From the NCBI GenBank assembly GCA_938020445.1, contig CALIIC010000089.1:1-33209 (forward strand): 33,209 nucleotides of DNA, read 5' to 3'. Below the pieces are notes generated by a model. That model had not been told where the DNA came from, did not search any database, and saw only the letters and a list, made by a program, of their open reading frames with translations. This stretch comes from an uncultured Flavobacteriaceae bacterium. GTDB taxonomy: Bacteria; Bacteroidota; Bacteroidia; Flavobacteriales; Flavobacteriaceae. Positions 8,393-16,463 of this stretch are shown here, piece by piece. The translations under genes were made by a program, and so were the position numbers. Every line of letters begins with the position of its first letter. Positions within the stretch are counted from its first letter, which is position 1.

Positions 8393-11356
8393 TTAGAATG
8401 AAAGTGTTGCTCTTATGGAATAATACGCACCAAGTGAACCCTGTTGCCCATTGCCATAGAGATAAAAGCCTCTTTCTTCAGCTCTGTATAGATCGGGATA
8501 ATTGTTGAGGACGTTTTGCCCCGTAAGCGTAAAGGCTAAATTCTTGGTAGCCTTATAGGTGATTCCAAGGTCAGCAGTAAGCTGTGCGGAAAAAGTTTGA
8601 TCTGAAAACCCTTCCGTACCTACTCCCGGAAAATTCTCATCGCTCAATGTTCCCAATCCATCATCCAATCTAGATATTTCACCAAAATAATTACCTCTTA
8701 ACATTCCTGACCATTTTCCCATGGAATAGGTGGCCGAAGCGATGAACTGTGTATTTGGTACACCTTTCTCGTACGCACCTATGACAGCACGATCTATGTA
8801 GAGATCTTCCAGTTCTTGATCGGTCAACACTGTATTCAAGTCGGGAACGTTCGCACCTTCAAAGGTTCTTTCTGAAAGCAATCCGGAAAGGTTTAGATTC
8901 AGCATTCCCTCCCCGATTCGTTCGTTGTAATTTGCGACGATTTCGATACCTTTTGTACTAATATCACCTCCGTTAATTCGAAAACTGGCCAGGCCTGCCC
9001 CAATTAAGGGTTCTAAGACGGGTGCGTCTTCCGCACTGAAATTGCCTGTGCTGAACAAACGATCTTTAATATCTATTTGAAAGGCATCAATACTTAATTC
9101 CAATTTGTTAAAGAATTTTGCAGTAAGCCCAACCGCTAAATTTGTAGACCGCTCTTCCTGTAGTTGTTGAATGCCAATGGCTTTTGCGACTTGACTGCTA
9201 TTGGGGTACAGCGTACCGTCGAAGGGATCTAAATCAACAAAAAAAGTAAAGGTGTGGGAGTAGTTTAATTCTTGTAAGGAGGGTGCCCTAAAACCATTAC
9301 TGATAGACCCTCGAAAGGCAAAATTATCCAAAATGGAGTATCGTGTGGCAAATTTACCGGTGAATACCCCTCCAAAATCGGAGTATTGTTCTGTACGCAA
9401 GGCTGCGCTAACGAACCATTTATCGGTAACATCCAATTCTGCGTCTAGATAAAGTCCGGTAACTGAGCGAAACTCATTCGCTTCGTTTTCAGGTGCAAAA
9501 CCTCTAAAACACTGGCAGTTTGGGCTGTATTGCAAAACAGGGTAGGAGCTGACACCACCGAAGGGTAGAATAAGAGGGTCTCCATTATCGTCCACAATCG
9601 GGTTGCCGTTCAAACCTTCCAATGGAAAACCATCTGGTCCGATGAGCTGTTGATTATCTTCCGTGGCCGTAAAAACACCTGCGTCGCCGGCCGCGTAACT
9701 TTCTTCCTGCCCTCTTTCTATGATATAGTTTTCGATCCTAAATTCAGCTCCGGCGGCAATGTTGAGCCCATATAAAAAATCTGGATAATATCTAGAGAGG
9801 TCAAAATTGGCAGTGTTCTGTGTGAATTTATGCGTGCCCAAGTTCATTACTGTAGGCGATTCGGACTGTAAACTTGCGTTAAACGTATTGAATTGTCCAA
9901 GTCTTTGGGTATTGGTGCCGAACGTATTACTGAAATCAAAGTCCCAATCGCCCAATTTTCCTTTGATACCTCCCGTAAAAGCGATATTGGTCTGCTTATT
10001 GATCATTTGGGGCCTAAACCCGTTGGGGTACAAATCAAAATTAAATCGATCTGTTTGCGCGGATCTTCTGTAAAAACAGCCAAAGAGATCTCCAGATTTA
10101 TAACCGAAGTCTCCAAAGGAGTAAAAGGCAGTCTCCGAAGTTTTGGACAAAGGCAACTCCAAGTCGTATGAAAGTACTCCCAATACACTTACAGGTAGCC
10201 CGGCAAAGGTCGAGATATCCCTTGCTGTAAGGCCTCGAGCGGCCAGTAAACCAGCATCGGTCTGAAGTTCGGCTGCGAGTGCAGAGTTCCCGGCTGTCTG
10301 CGCTGCCAGCAGTTCGGGGTTGGTAATGATGATATTTCCTTGCGCATCGGTTCGCTCATTGTTTAGATAGGAGCTTCCATAGGGTGTTGCGCCGCTTATA
10401 TTTGGCCGAATGGCCGCCTCGTTTTGCCGATACATCCCTGTAACGTTCACGTATCCGCCATTTTCAAAAGAAGTGCCATAATTGATTCCAAGTTGGTGAG
10501 TGATACCGTCAACCCCATCGGTATCTTCAAGCAGCGCTTGGTCTGACTCGCTTATGTTCGAATCGCTAATGTTCGGATTGGAGTTGGTGTACATACCCGC
10601 CGTATAATTTGCGGTAAATTTGTTGGTGCCTTTTCTGGTGACAAAATTAATAACGCCCGCGATGGCGTCTGAACCGTACTGAGCCGAGGCACCATCTCGT
10701 AGCACTTCAACTCGATCTACCGCGTCTAGGGAGATAAAGTCCATATCGACCGAATTGGCAGACCCTCCTGTTGCGGTGCCAATTAACTGTGCACCACTGT
10801 GGCGCCTTTTTCCGTTGACAAGAATCAAAAGTTGATTGGGCCCCAAACCCCTTAAAGATGGTGGGGTCACCGAGGAGCTAAGGTCACCGCCCTGAGATCG
10901 TACGGCCGAAAATGAAGGTGCAGAAGCAACAAGTAGTTGGCCTACATCCAATTGCGGCATATTAATGGCCTGTTTGCTAACGCTGATTACATCCACGGGG
11001 GCAGCGGTCTCTAATTTTGTTCTCGCCTGTCCCCTTGATCCCACAACAATGGTTTCCGCCAATTGCTCGGCAGAAAATTCGAGAACCACATCGATGCTAT
11101 TTTGTCCATTTATCGGCACTTCCTTTGTTGCATATCCAATGTAAGAGAATACCAGCGTTCCTTCCGCAGGTGCGTCAATGGTGTAGTTTCCGTCGAAGTC
11201 CGAAACACTTCCGGTAGTGGTGCCCTTTATCAAAACGTTTACCCCTGGTAACACCGCATCACTATCGGAAATTTTACCTGATATGGCTATGTTTTGCGCT
11301 TGCATACTACAAATGAAACTGAATAGAATTAGTGTAAATAGTAGAGCTTTCTTCAT
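8393..11356 (-). CDS. TonB-dependent outer-membrane receptor
   Basis: A 987-residue outer-membrane active transporter. The signal peptide covers residues 1-20 and ends in MQAQ. Residues about 22-95 form a CarboxypepD_reg-like domain (ISGKISDSDAVLPGVNVLIK, FSYIGYATKEV). The linker ETIVVGSRGQ leads to the plug domain at about residues 110-235, with LRGLGPNQLLILVNGKRR and VEVLRDGASAQYGSDAIAG. The remainder is a 22-stranded-barrel-like region ending in an aromatic terminus (SIRATLSF). Length is typical for the family. No SusD partner is present, so this is not a classic SusCD polysaccharide system. It is the first gene of an operon with a lipoprotein and an exported aminotransferase, and is divergent from an Lrp/AsnC regulator. 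The ligand is unknown; an amino compound is plausible from context. Confidence 0.93.
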   Translation of the reverse strand: MKKALLFTLILFSFICSMQAQNIAISGKISDSDAVLPGVNVLIKGTTTGSVSDFDGNYTIDAPAEGTLVFSYIGYATKEVPINGQNSIDVVLEFSAEQLAETIVVGSRGQARTKLETAAPVDVISVSKQAINMPQLDVGQLLVASAPSFSAVRSQGGDLSSSVTPPSLRGLGPNQLLILVNGKRRHSGAQLIGTATGGSANSVDMDFISLDAVDRVEVLRDGASAQYGSDAIAGVINFVTRKGTNKFTANYTAGMYTNSNPNISDSNISESDQALLEDTDGVDGITHQLGINYGTSFENGGYVNVTGMYRQNEAAIRPNISGATPYGSSYLNNERTDAQGNIIITNPELLAAQTAGNSALAAELQTDAGLLAARGLTARDISTFAGLPVSVLGVLSYDLELPLSKTSETAFYSFGDFGYKSGDLFGCFYRRSAQTDRFNFDLYPNGFRPQMINKQTNIAFTGGIKGKLGDWDFDFSNTFGTNTQRLGQFNTFNASLQSESPTVMNLGTHKFTQNTANFDLSRYYPDFLYGLNIAAGAEFRIENYIIERGQEESYAAGDAGVFTATEDNQQLIGPDGFPLEGLNGNPIVDDNGDPLILPFGGVSSYPVLQYSPNCQCFRGFAPENEANEFRSVTGLYLDAELDVTDKWFVSAALRTEQYSDFGGVFTGKFATRYSILDNFAFRGSISNGFRAPSLQELNYSHTFTFFVDLDPFDGTLYPNSSQVAKAIGIQQLQEERSTNLAVGLTAKFFNKLELSIDAFQIDIKDRLFSTGNFSAEDAPVLEPLIGAGLASFRINGGDISTKGIEIVANYNERIGEGMLNLNLSGLLSERTFEGANVPDLNTVLTDQELEDLYIDRAVIGAYEKGVPNTQFIASATYSMGKWSGMLRGNYFGEISRLDDGLGTLSDENFPGVGTEGFSDQTFSAQLTADLGITYKATKNLAFTLTGQNVLNNYPDLYRAEERGFYLYGNGQQGSLGAYYSIRATLSF

Positions 11357-11385
11357 ACCTGCTAGTTTTTTTGGTTATTACTAAT

Positions 11386-11415
11386 CAATAGTACAGGCCT
11401 GTAAATCTGCAACAA
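11386..11415 (-). promoter_or_regulatory. Probable promoter of the TonB-receptor operon
   Basis: Read on the minus strand, TTG (11415-11413), a 19-base spacer and TACTATTG (11393-11386) form a Bacteroidota-type -33/-7 pair. The -7 box matches TAnnTTTG at all but one position. It ends 29 bases before the receptor ATG, giving a plausible short leader. The 12-base palindrome at 11392-11403 lies inside the spacer and touches the -7 box. Confidence 0.4.
11392..11403. repeat. 12-bp perfect palindrome within the receptor promoter
   Basis: TACAGGCCTGTA is its own reverse complement. It lies between the proposed -33 and -7 boxes of the receptor operon, where a bound repressor would block RNA polymerase. 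It could serve the divergent Lrp/AsnC regulator or another factor. A palindrome of this length can occur by chance, so the placement is the main argument. Confidence 0.35.
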
Positions 11416-11632
11416 CCCACTTTAATTTGGAAGAGGGGTCGATTCACAAACATGAAAAAAAGTTCCGGAAACTTTATTGTCCCAATAGCAGTGATTGCTG
11501 CTAAAAAGAGCTTTACAATGATAGTGACACTAGGTGAAAAATAAAAATTCACATTCATTGTAAACATCTGTTTTTTAATAAGTTAAATTCATAAAAATGG
11601 AAATTATCGGTATTTTTTGAACCTTTTTTTGG

Positions 11633-11672
11633 TGATATGTGAACATTTTTAAACTGGGGCGATGATATGTGA
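11633..11672. repeat. Direct repeat TGATATGTGA, 30-bp period
   Basis: TGATATGTGA occurs at 11633-11642 and again, exactly, at 11663-11672. The 30-bp spacing is close to three helical turns, so both copies face nearly the same side of the DNA. This suits cooperative binding by a multimeric regulator such as the Lrp/AsnC protein encoded next door. Confidence 0.4.
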
Positions 11673-11765
11673 CAAAATGTTTGAAAATGTTCCGGAGATA
11701 TTTTTATCAAAATTAAATTTTGAGCATCTAAAAACTGAGGAATATATATTTTAAGAGGGTATTTA

Positions 11766-11792
11766 TTATCATATTTATGTCATTTATGATAA
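11766..11792. repeat. Inverted repeat upstream of lrp/asnC gene
   Basis: TTATCATA (11766-11773) and its exact complement TATGATAA (11785-11792) are separated by 11 bases. The dyad is about 100 bases upstream of the lrp/asnC start and is a candidate autoregulatory site. In AT-rich DNA an 8-bp dyad is weak evidence alone. Confidence 0.3.
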
Positions 11793-11894
11793 AAGGTTGA
11801 ATTAAATTTACCAGAAGCGGAATTTATATAACGAATATTGCGGATTTACTTTTTTTAGCAACTGATTTTCTTGAAAAATAAATGCGATGGATAA

Positions 11895-12356
11895 ATGAAA
11901 AACAAAATAGATAAAATTGACTACCAAATTCTTACTTTGTTATCTGCCAATGCCCAAATGCCCTATACGGAAGTAGCAAAAGAAATAGGGATTTCTCCTG
12001 GCACCGTGCACAAGCGAACCAAGAAAATGAAAGATTTAGGTGTTATTAAAGGAGCCACGCTGAAGCTTGATTATTCGGTCATTGGTTGGAAAATGACCAT
12101 TTTTTTGGGAATCTATTTGCGAGAAAGTATCTTGTACTTGGAAGTGGTAGATTTCTTAATGTTGATACCTGAAGTGGTGAAGGTACACCAGATAACCGGT
12201 AAATACGATATTTTCTTAAAGATGCATGCCCACGACAGTATTCATTATCGCCAGGTATACCAAGAGCATATTCTGGCAATTGAAGGCATCCGCGGAATAG
12301 AGTCATTTATTTCGGTGGAAGAAAACATCAGTCGCCATATACGCTTTGGCAGTTGA
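11895..12356 (+). CDS. Lrp/AsnC family transcriptional regulator
   Basis: A 153-residue cytosolic DNA-binding regulator. Residues about 5-60 are the winged helix-turn-helix typical of AsnC/Lrp: KIDYQILTLLSANAQMPYTE, VAKEIGISPGTVHKRTKKMK, LGVIKG. Residues about 70-150 form the RAM ligand-sensing domain, with TGKYDIFLKMHAHD and an IEGIRGIESFISVEE beta segment. Length is standard for the family. Such proteins sense amino acids or related small molecules and often control divergent genes. Here the divergent operon encodes a TonB-dependent receptor, a lipoprotein and an exported aminotransferase, consistent with an amino-acid-like signal. I used the ATG at 11895; nearby upstream ATGs are out of frame or stop at once. 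Confidence 0.9.
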   Translation: MKNKIDKIDYQILTLLSANAQMPYTEVAKEIGISPGTVHKRTKKMKDLGVIKGATLKLDYSVIGWKMTIFLGIYLRESILYLEVVDFLMLIPEVVKVHQITGKYDIFLKMHAHDSIHYRQVYQEHILAIEGIRGIESFISVEENISRHIRFGS

Positions 12357-12415
12357 TATGTAGCAAATCATTTATCAACAGCCTGGGTTTAAACGCTTTT
12401 TTGGGATGAAATAGA

Positions 12416-12423
12416 TAACTTTG
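12416..12423 (+). promoter_or_regulatory. Candidate -7 box for the universal stress protein gene
   Basis: TAACTTTG matches TAnnTTTG exactly and lies in the 140-base gap after the lrp/asnC gene, 73 bases before the chosen start. No good -33 TTG stands at the right distance, so the assignment is tentative. Confidence 0.3.
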
Positions 12424-12496
12424 TACAATGTAACGAGTGGTTCTGTCGTTGCTGCTTATAACCATTCTTAACGACCGAATATTTACTTTGAATCAG

Positions 12497-13318
12497 ATGA
12501 AAAACATTATCGTACCTGTAGATTTCTCCCAACAATCGGAATATGCGTTAAAAACGGCTGCATCACTTGCGCTAAAGCATGGGGCATCGTTACTTATCGT
12601 GCATATGCTGGAACTGGCTGATGGGGTTTTTTCAACCACGGACAACGCCAGTGCACAGCAAGCGGTTTTTTTGATCAAAGCAGCTGAAAAAAGGTTTGCC
12701 CAGTTTTTGGATAAAGATTATTTAGCTGGAATTTCAATTACAAAAATCGTAAAGCCACATAAGGTGTTTGCAGAGCTAAACGATATCGCCAAAGAACATG
12801 GGGGCGATTTGATTGTTATGGGCTCGCACGGAAGCGACGGCCTTAAAGAGATTTTTGTAGGCTCCAATACAGAGAGAGTAGTGCGCAATGCCGATATTCC
12901 GGTACTCGTGGTAAAAGAAGAGCATCCCGATTTTAAGGTAGAACGTTTTTTGTTTGCCTGTGATTTTGAGGATGAAAGCCTTACCGCTTTTCAAAAAGCC
13001 AAATCTTTTGCAGAATTACTATCCGCAGAGTTACAATTGGTATATATCAATACGCCGGGAGATTCTTTTTTGAGCAGTTCAGATGCGTACAACCGCGTGA
13101 ATCATTTTTTACAAAAAGCCTGTTCTGGTTTGGAAGTGACCATTCATAACGACTATACCGTGGAAGAAGGAATTTTGAACTACAGCAAAATTGCCATGGC
13201 CGATGCGATCGGCATCCCTACTCACGGGCGAACCGGACTTGCACATTTCTTTCAGGGAAGCATCGGGGAAGATGTTGCGAACCATGCAAAGATTCCTGTA
13301 GTCACCTTTAAAATATAA
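12497..13318 (+). CDS. Tandem universal stress protein (UspA family)
   Basis: A 273-residue cytosolic protein with two Usp domains. I start it at the ATG at 12497 because MKNIIVPVDFSQQSEYAL is the canonical Usp first strand. An in-frame ATG at 12437 would add 20 residues unlike the family. Domain 1 (about 1-145) ends with the ATP-binding motif GSHGSDGLKEIFVGS, matching G-2x-G-9x-G-S/T. Domain 2 (about 150-273) has a similar but altered THGRTGLAHFFQGS segment. Both probably bind adenine nucleotides. Tandem Usp proteins are common in Bacteroidota and are linked to stress or growth arrest; no specific partner is evident. It has its own spacer after lrp/asnC and converges on the next gene. Confidence 0.88.
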   Translation: MKNIIVPVDFSQQSEYALKTAASLALKHGASLLIVHMLELADGVFSTTDNASAQQAVFLIKAAEKRFAQFLDKDYLAGISITKIVKPHKVFAELNDIAKEHGGDLIVMGSHGSDGLKEIFVGSNTERVVRNADIPVLVVKEEHPDFKVERFLFACDFEDESLTAFQKAKSFAELLSAELQLVYINTPGDSFLSSSDAYNRVNHFLQKACSGLEVTIHNDYTVEEGILNYSKIAMADAIGIPTHGRTGLAHFFQGSIGEDVANHAKIPVVTFKI

Positions 13319-13365
13319 TACTACGTTCTACAACTAAGGGGTTAGATTACCAACCTTGTAACTTT

Positions 13366-14757
13366 CTAAACCAATTTCATTCCGACTGGATCCCAGTGAA
13401 CAGCTTTTTTTTGAAAATAACTTTCGTTGGCTAATAAGGCCGCGCCTGCGGCCCGCAAACCAAATGTCGGGTCTTGTACGACCGTATTGTTTCCACGAAT
13501 CGCCTCAAAGAAGTTCGAAAAATGATCATAATGGGCGCCCTTATATTTTCGGGGTGCTTCCCAGGTACTTGTTCCTGTTTTTAGTTTTGAAGATCGGGTA
13601 TCTAGGTTCTGTTTGGCATACCCATCTTTTATCTGTTGCTGCATGGCTTCCGTATAGGCGACCAACGAATAACCGCCAGGAACCAATCCTAATTTGGAGC
13701 GTGTGAGCTTTACGGAGTTTTGTCCTACTTCCATTTCACCTTCGGTTCCGATCAATTTAAAGCCGCCGCCGCCGCCGTTTCCTGCGATGAAGTTGATGCG
13801 AAATGCTGCATTAAATGCCGCATGGGTGGCGGTCTTGGGATAATCGTACAAGGTAATGGTTACATCTGGTACATCGCGCCCATCGTTCCAATAGCGGAGC
13901 CCACCAGTGGAAAGCGCCCTGTTTGGCCCGTGAGAACTGAGCACGTGGTTCAAAGTAGAGAAGGCATGCACAAAAAGATCCCCGGCAACACCGGTTCCAT
14001 AATCTTGGTAATTTCTCCAACGGAAAAAACGTTTTAACTCATAGGGTACCTTGGGTGCTTTTCCCAAGAACGAATCAAAATCGATCGTATCGGGGTTTGC
14101 GTCTGGCGGAATCGGATATTGCCAAGCACCCTCCGCAGAGTAACGGTCATTGTACATGTCGAGCATGACAATCTCACCTATGGCACCTTCCTCATACAAT
14201 TGTTTTGCTTTTTCGTTTCCGAGCGATGCCATCCCCTGGCTCCCTATTTGACATACTTTTCCCGAAGCGGCATGCGCCTTTATGATGGCCTGCCCCTCTT
14301 CGAATTTTTGTACCATTGGTTTTTCACAGTAAACGGCTTTTCCGGCTTCTAGGGCATCGATGGTAATTTTTTTGTGCCAGTGGTCGGGGGTTGCTATGAT
14401 GACCGCATCGATGTCTTTTCGATTTAAAAGCACGCGGTAATCGCGGGTCGTAAAGACGTCATCGCCCCAAAGTTCTTTTGCCCTTGCATGCCGCCCGTCG
14501 TAGAGATCGCAAACGGCCACTAATTTCACACCACTTACCTGTAGTGCGGTATTGGTATCATAAATTCCTTGTATTCCAGCACCTATTAGTCCTAGGTTGA
14601 TATGGTCATTTGCAGCATAGTCAATTTCGCTATAAGATCTATGCAACGTGATGATCTCATCCTGTGGTGCGCCAAATACGAAAGGTGCAGTGCTAACGGC
14701 CGCCGATCCAAGACCGGCCTTTTTTAGAAAAGATCTTCTTGAAGTATTTTTTTTCAT
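13366..14757 (-). CDS. Tat-exported Gfo/Idh/MocA family oxidoreductase
   Basis: A 463-residue NAD(P)-dependent oxidoreductase-fold protein exported by Tat: TSRRSFLKK at residues 5-13, then a hydrophobic stretch ending near FVFGA at 26-30. The Rossmann motif GLIGAGIQG lies near 56-64 and the family EKP motif at 145-147 (YCEKPM). HWHKK at 127-131 also fits the nucleotide domain. The C-terminal domain has FFRWRNYQDYGTGVAGDLF, typical of the large secreted Gfo/Idh branch of Bacteroidota. It lacks the GH109 signature seen in the protein at 2096, so it is a different subfamily. A run of five Gly codons (13764-13779 region) encodes a glycine loop. The substrate is probably a sugar or derivative. The upstream lipoprotein gene is on the same strand. 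Confidence 0.85.
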   Translation of the reverse strand: MKKNTSRRSFLKKAGLGSAAVSTAPFVFGAPQDEIITLHRSYSEIDYAANDHINLGLIGAGIQGIYDTNTALQVSGVKLVAVCDLYDGRHARAKELWGDDVFTTRDYRVLLNRKDIDAVIIATPDHWHKKITIDALEAGKAVYCEKPMVQKFEEGQAIIKAHAASGKVCQIGSQGMASLGNEKAKQLYEEGAIGEIVMLDMYNDRYSAEGAWQYPIPPDANPDTIDFDSFLGKAPKVPYELKRFFRWRNYQDYGTGVAGDLFVHAFSTLNHVLSSHGPNRALSTGGLRYWNDGRDVPDVTITLYDYPKTATHAAFNAAFRINFIAGNGGGGGFKLIGTEGEMEVGQNSVKLTRSKLGLVPGGYSLVAYTEAMQQQIKDGYAKQNLDTRSSKLKTGTSTWEAPRKYKGAHYDHFSNFFEAIRGNNTVVQDPTFGLRAAGAALLANESYFQKKAVHWDPVGMKLV

Positions 14758-14805
14758 GGTCCCTTATTTTCAATGGAAAACTGATTGGATTTTTGAGCCA
14801 ATTGA

Positions 14806-14824
14806 AAAAGTTGAAACAACTTTT
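14806..14824. repeat. Inverted repeat upstream of the Gfo/Idh/MocA gene
   Basis: AAAAGTTG, a 3-base spacer and the exact complement CAACTTTT form a compact dyad about 50-70 bases upstream of the ATG at 14757. It could be an operator. The 181-base spacer also holds CCTGTA-AAA-TACAGG at 14881-14895; neither is followed by a T-run on the transcribed strand that would mark a terminator. Confidence 0.3.
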
Positions 14825-14938
14825 AAAACAAAACCGCCATGAATTTACGCTTTTTCTTAGTGGATCACAAGGCGTAAGTGCCTGTAAAATACAGGTCGTA
14901 TAAGGTCTTTGTTAGATTTTATTTCCGGCGGTACTTCC

Positions 14939-16153
14939 TTATGGTGAGATCCAAAACATATCGGAAGCAGGAATGGCTTTCTCATACCCTATTTTAAAAG
15001 GGTCGAAGCCCGATTTTGCCATTAAATACCAGGCGGTAGATGATAGGGCCGGGGTAATATCGGCATGATCCCATAGGTCATTGGCGCCATAAGTACTTCC
15101 GAAATTAGCGGTATAAGGAATGCCTGCGGATGCGGTGATCGTAGCACTACTGATGACCGATTTCTCTAGTTCTGCCAATAAAGCTTCTGATTTTCTGAGG
15201 TCTCCGTTGGTTTTAAAGGCCAGTGCCATTTGGGCAGTACCCTCTAGCCAAACCACATCCTTGTCAGCGTCAAAACAATAACCCGTTATTGCGACCCCCG
15301 ATACAGTGGCTATTTGAGTGGTAAGGAACCAATCATCTCCTTTGTAAAGATTTGTTTGGGGAAAGTTCTTGAAGACCCCTTGACCTATGGAAAGCAAGTC
15401 TAAGGCATAGGTATGTGTTGGGTTTTCTGGCCAAGCCATCAACGTTCCTTCGTTTGCATTCCAGCGGTGTTGATGTAGATAGCGCAGAATGCCTTTGTGA
15501 AAATCATCATATCCGGGTACTGCATTAAAAGCAGTAACGATGCCTTCGGTTACTTTATGAATTTGGGTGCCATCCTCGTTTTCTCCTCCCCACAATCCCC
15601 CATCTGCATCTTGTAATGAGCGTATCCAAGATTCAATGCTTTCGGCCAGATGATGGTATTTTTGATTGCCGGTAGCGGCATGATAGTTATGAATAGCGAT
15701 GAGCAACCATGCATTATCACCCAACCATCTTCTACTACCATTGGTTCCCTCACCATTTCTAAATTGATAGAACCCTCCGGGGCCTTCCAAGAGTTCCGTT
15801 TGTATCCGTAGCTTGAAAAAATCTAAAATGGCTTCCGCTTTTTCGGTTTCCCCTTGTTGAATAAACACTAAAGCAGTTAAAGAGTTGTCATACAGTGAAA
15901 CGAAATCTGAGTTTTCAGTGCTTTCCATCAAACCGTTTGATAACTGCATCCCTGAAACCCACTGGTAGCTCGAGTTCTGAGTTGTTTTCGTGGGTTCTTC
16001 TATTGGGTCGGTCGTTTCTTCTTCTGGTTCTTCTTGGTTTTCAATAAGTTCTTCTGTAATTACATTTTCTAACACGGGCGTTTCCTCCAATTCGGAAACA
16101 CTACATGAGAGCAGAACAAAGGCACAGAGAATAAGGAAAAGGAGATTTTTCAT
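14939..16153 (-). CDS. Secreted lipoprotein, probable (alpha/alpha)6-barrel glycosidase-like protein
   Basis: A 404-residue lipoprotein: signal peptide with LLSC and the lipidated Cys17, then a strongly acidic Glu/Pro/Thr-rich linker to about residue 60. The rest is rich in alternating helices with repeated aromatic motifs (LGDNAWLLIAIHNYHAAT, DADGGLWGGENEDG, VTEGIVTAFNAVPGY, VWLEGTAQMALAF). This spacing is characteristic of six-hairpin, (alpha/alpha)6-toroid carbohydrate-active enzymes. I cannot name a GH family. Acidic residues of the GGENEDG and WLEGTAQ segments are possible catalytic candidates. It is anchored in the envelope, probably the outer membrane. A Gfo/Idh/MocA gene follows on the same strand after 181 bases, which may point to a shared sugar pathway. 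Confidence 0.65.
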   Translation of the reverse strand: MKNLLFLILCAFVLLSCSVSELEETPVLENVITEELIENQEEPEEETTDPIEEPTKTTQNSSYQWVSGMQLSNGLMESTENSDFVSLYDNSLTALVFIQQGETEKAEAILDFFKLRIQTELLEGPGGFYQFRNGEGTNGSRRWLGDNAWLLIAIHNYHAATGNQKYHHLAESIESWIRSLQDADGGLWGGENEDGTQIHKVTEGIVTAFNAVPGYDDFHKGILRYLHQHRWNANEGTLMAWPENPTHTYALDLLSIGQGVFKNFPQTNLYKGDDWFLTTQIATVSGVAITGYCFDADKDVVWLEGTAQMALAFKTNGDLRKSEALLAELEKSVISSATITASAGIPYTANFGSTYGANDLWDHADITPALSSTAWYLMAKSGFDPFKIGYEKAIPASDMFWISP

Positions 16154-16190
16154 CTACGATTTTTTGCTTATCGAAACATGGGTTAGGAGA

Positions 16191-16463
16191 AGCAAAATTA
16201 AACTGGAATCTACGGCCGGCAAATCCGCGACGACCTATTGTGGTAAAAATACGGAGAACGGCACCTATGACACCTTTAAACCCAATTTCATGACTTTTGA
16301 CGAAAAGATATAGGAACAGCTTATCGACAATATCGGGACTACACCAGAAAAGGGAGGTGTCTTATTGCAATGTCTTCGCAGGGCGGAACAAAAAACCAGG
16401 AAGGGCTTCAATAGTAAAAAACCTTTAGTATATTTGCCCCGTTGTGTTGTGACCCATACTTCC
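16191..16463 (+). pseudogene. Possible decayed ORF interrupted by one stop
   Basis: One frame stays open from 16191 to the stop at 16464-16466 except for a single TAG at 16311-16313. The codons on both sides look protein-like (for example NGTYDTFKPNFMTFDEKI before the stop and EQLIDNIGTTPEKGGVLL after it). There is no clear start and I recognise no family. It could be the remnant of a gene lost upstream of the lipoprotein, or chance. The candidate small-RNA promoter overlaps its end. Confidence 0.2.
16429..16436 (+). promoter_or_regulatory. -7 box upstream of the candidate small RNA
   Basis: TATATTTG matches the Bacteroidota TAnnTTTG -7 element exactly. No ORF follows on the plus strand before a strong terminator about 50 bases on, so the transcript would be short and non-coding. 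The -33 region (CTTC-like) is poor. Confidence 0.4.

Larger units (their letters stand above)
11357..11894. other. 538-bp AT-rich divergent regulatory region
   Basis: No credible gene lies in this spacer between the divergent TonB-receptor and lrp genes. It is clearly more AT-rich than its flanks. Besides the receptor promoter it holds a direct repeat of TGATATGTGA, an inverted pair GAACATTTT (11641-11649) and AAAATGTTC (11684-11692), and the dyad at 11766-11792. I found no clean -7 box for lrp. The length and repeat density are typical of Lrp-type control, where several octamers wrap DNA. The assignment is inference. Confidence 0.5.

Noticed and set aside
13764-13779. GCC/GGC triplet run as a phase-variable repeat
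   Set aside because: It encodes a Gly5 loop in frame; a triplet change would not shift the frame and the run is short.
2004-16215. TGGAATCTACGG shared at 2004-2015 and 16204-16215
   Set aside because: A 12-base match is expected many times by chance in 33 kb and the flanks do not align.
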